Source: Odontesthes bonariensis
Taxonomy: Eukaryota; Chordata; Actinopteri; Atheriniformes; Atherinopsidae
Assembly (NCBI RefSeq): GCF_027942865.1
Contig: NC_134510.1
Location: forward strand, 37,503,663 to 37,567,662
Length of the DNA stretch: 64,000 bases
Reading direction: 5' to 3'
Under the pieces are notes generated by a model. That model was given only the letters and a program-made list of their open reading frames with translations. It did not search any database and was not told the DNA's origin. Positions 63,401 through 64,000 of the stretch are shown piece by piece; within the stretch, counting starts at the first letter, position 1, and every line of letters begins with the position of its first letter. The position numbers and the translations under genes are program-made.

Positions 63401-64000
63401 ACGGAGTATCAGACCGCCAAGGTCTCTGCCTTCAGCTGTCACCCAGCGCACATTGCACCCGACCCCCTTGGCCCCTCCCACAGGTGGTGAAACTGTCGGA
63501 AGGGGGACCCACGTTATATTTTCGAACTGTGCCTGACCGAGCCCCAAGGACACAGGCTTGGCCACCAGGCGCTCGCTACCAGGCCCCACCCCTGGGCATT
63601 GCTCCAGGGGGAGGCCCTGGTGACCTACGTCTGGGCAAAGGAATGTGATGTCCAATAATTTGGTTGGTAATCCTGTTCAGAAACACATTTTGTAATACTG
63701 GGTGAAATGGTCCGTCTATCCTGAGTAATCTATACATGATGTATTTAGAAAAAGGTTAGCGGAGATGCCACTTTCAAATCTTGCTAGCTCTCTTGCTAGC
63801 TCTTCAGGATTACCAACCATGCCTTTAACCCTTTCTCTGAAAGCAATACAGTCAAACTGACAAATGCAAACCCAGAGCATAAAATACATAACAGATTTCT
63901 TTGCTTTTGTCTTTTTGCTGATACAAATTTGATGTAAGCTGTTGCAATTGTTTATCAAATTTTAGCACTGAAATAGAACTCACTGTAGACGGCCATCACC
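60457..64000 (-). CDS. C-type lectin-like type II receptor B with expanded glycosylated stalk (5' end outside window)
   Basis: Five minus-strand exons: 63984-64000+ (end of membrane exon, VMAVY), 61596-62360 (stalk), 61043-61197, 60835-60950 and 60457-60598. Phases match lectin A exactly, and the CRD1 and CRD2 exons have the same lengths (155 and 116 bp). The part in the window is about 398 codons. The stalk is 255 codons with thirteen 14-residue repeats ([14 protein letters not shown] type). The lectin domain reads [50 protein letters not shown] and RFICES. The inner cysteine pair and EPN/WND motifs are missing, as in lectin A. It probably arose by tandem duplication with later stalk growth. 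A LINE fragment lies in the intron 62361-63983. Ligand unknown. Confidence 0.88.
61745..62290 (-). repeat. 42-bp coding tandem repeats of the lectin B stalk
   Basis: Thirteen units of 42 bp encode QLTADN-R/T-V-L/Q-K-N-Q/R-T-E. Each unit is two heptads with leucine/valine at core positions and one NQT or NRT sequon. Variant units with NTVQKNRTE recur 210 bp (five units) apart, at about 61995 and 62205. The opposite strand is also open ([14 protein letters not shown]) but is a shadow. Confidence 0.95.
62560..63655 (-). pseudogene. LINE endonuclease (APE-type) fragment in lectin B intron
   Basis: Successive minus-strand frames read [46 protein letters not shown] and then [19 protein letters not shown] sequence, [19 protein letters not shown] and [31 protein letters not shown]. 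The asparagine/aspartate and SDHH-like motifs are those of an exonuclease-endonuclease-phosphatase domain. Three or more frameshifts separate the parts and the RT is absent. The clade is uncertain. Confidence 0.85.
63656..63983. other. Lectin B intron, no other feature
   Basis: AT-rich intron sequence up to the donor (GTGAGT on minus, 63978-63983). Confidence 0.5.

Overview
The window looks like a teleost fish genome, most likely a spiny-rayed (percomorph) fish. It has vertebrate introns with GT-AG sites, fish-type L2 and L1 LINEs, a tRNA-derived SINE, Tc1, hAT, Harbinger and TTAA-type elements, a finTRIM fragment and lineage-specific C-type lectins. There is no bacterial or viral gene organisation. 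Every identification was made by reading the sequence; no database search was run.

Host genes. (1) GPATCH4 on the plus strand: a noncoding exon 1 ending at 22436 and seven coding exons from 23577 to 28425 join in frame to 408 codons plus stop. (2) Lectin A on the minus strand, 45613 to 33510: six exons join in frame to a 248-residue type II membrane C-type lectin with an ITIM-like tail. (3) Lectin B on the minus strand, entering at 64000 and ending at 60457: it has the same exon plan as lectin A, but its stalk exon is expanded into thirteen 14-residue repeats, each with an N-glycosylation sequon. (4) Two weaker host signals are a minus-strand 5' exon with a TATA box at about 17.96-18.06 kb and a possible plus-strand start exon at 20460-20512. 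A finTRIM-type fragment at 56691-57068 is broken.

Layout. 1-18 kb: gene-poor, possibly intron of the minus-strand gene that starts near 18.0 kb, with L2, hAT, TTAA and Tc1-like insertions. 18-22 kb: promoter-like sequence, a BED-finger hAT copy, a possible start exon and an L1 tail. 22-28.8 kb: GPATCH4, whose introns hold an L2, a hAT with two SINEs, and a TTAA element split by a solo LTR. 29-33 kb: hAT, L2, L1 and MITE sequence. 33.5-45.6 kb: lectin A, with a four-layer nest (hAT, Harbinger, retroposon, THAP transposon) in its largest intron. 45.9-49.5 kb: a second nest (hAT holding an L1 tail and another hAT, which holds two inverted LTRs). 49.5-56 kb: TTAA elements, LINE reverse-transcriptase remnants and hATs. 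56-60 kb: Tc1 pieces around the TRIM fragment, then a 1.3-kb foldback element with a small ORF in its loop. 60.4-64 kb: lectin B with a LINE endonuclease fragment in its intron.

The strongest biology is the lectin pair. Both have lost the inner disulfide and the calcium/sugar motifs, and they differ mainly in stalk length. The most unusual mobile DNA is the five-copy hAT family that keeps a lone BED-finger ORF, the 57.9-59.2 kb foldback with its loop ORF, and the convergent THAP transposon at 36.5-37.7 kb.
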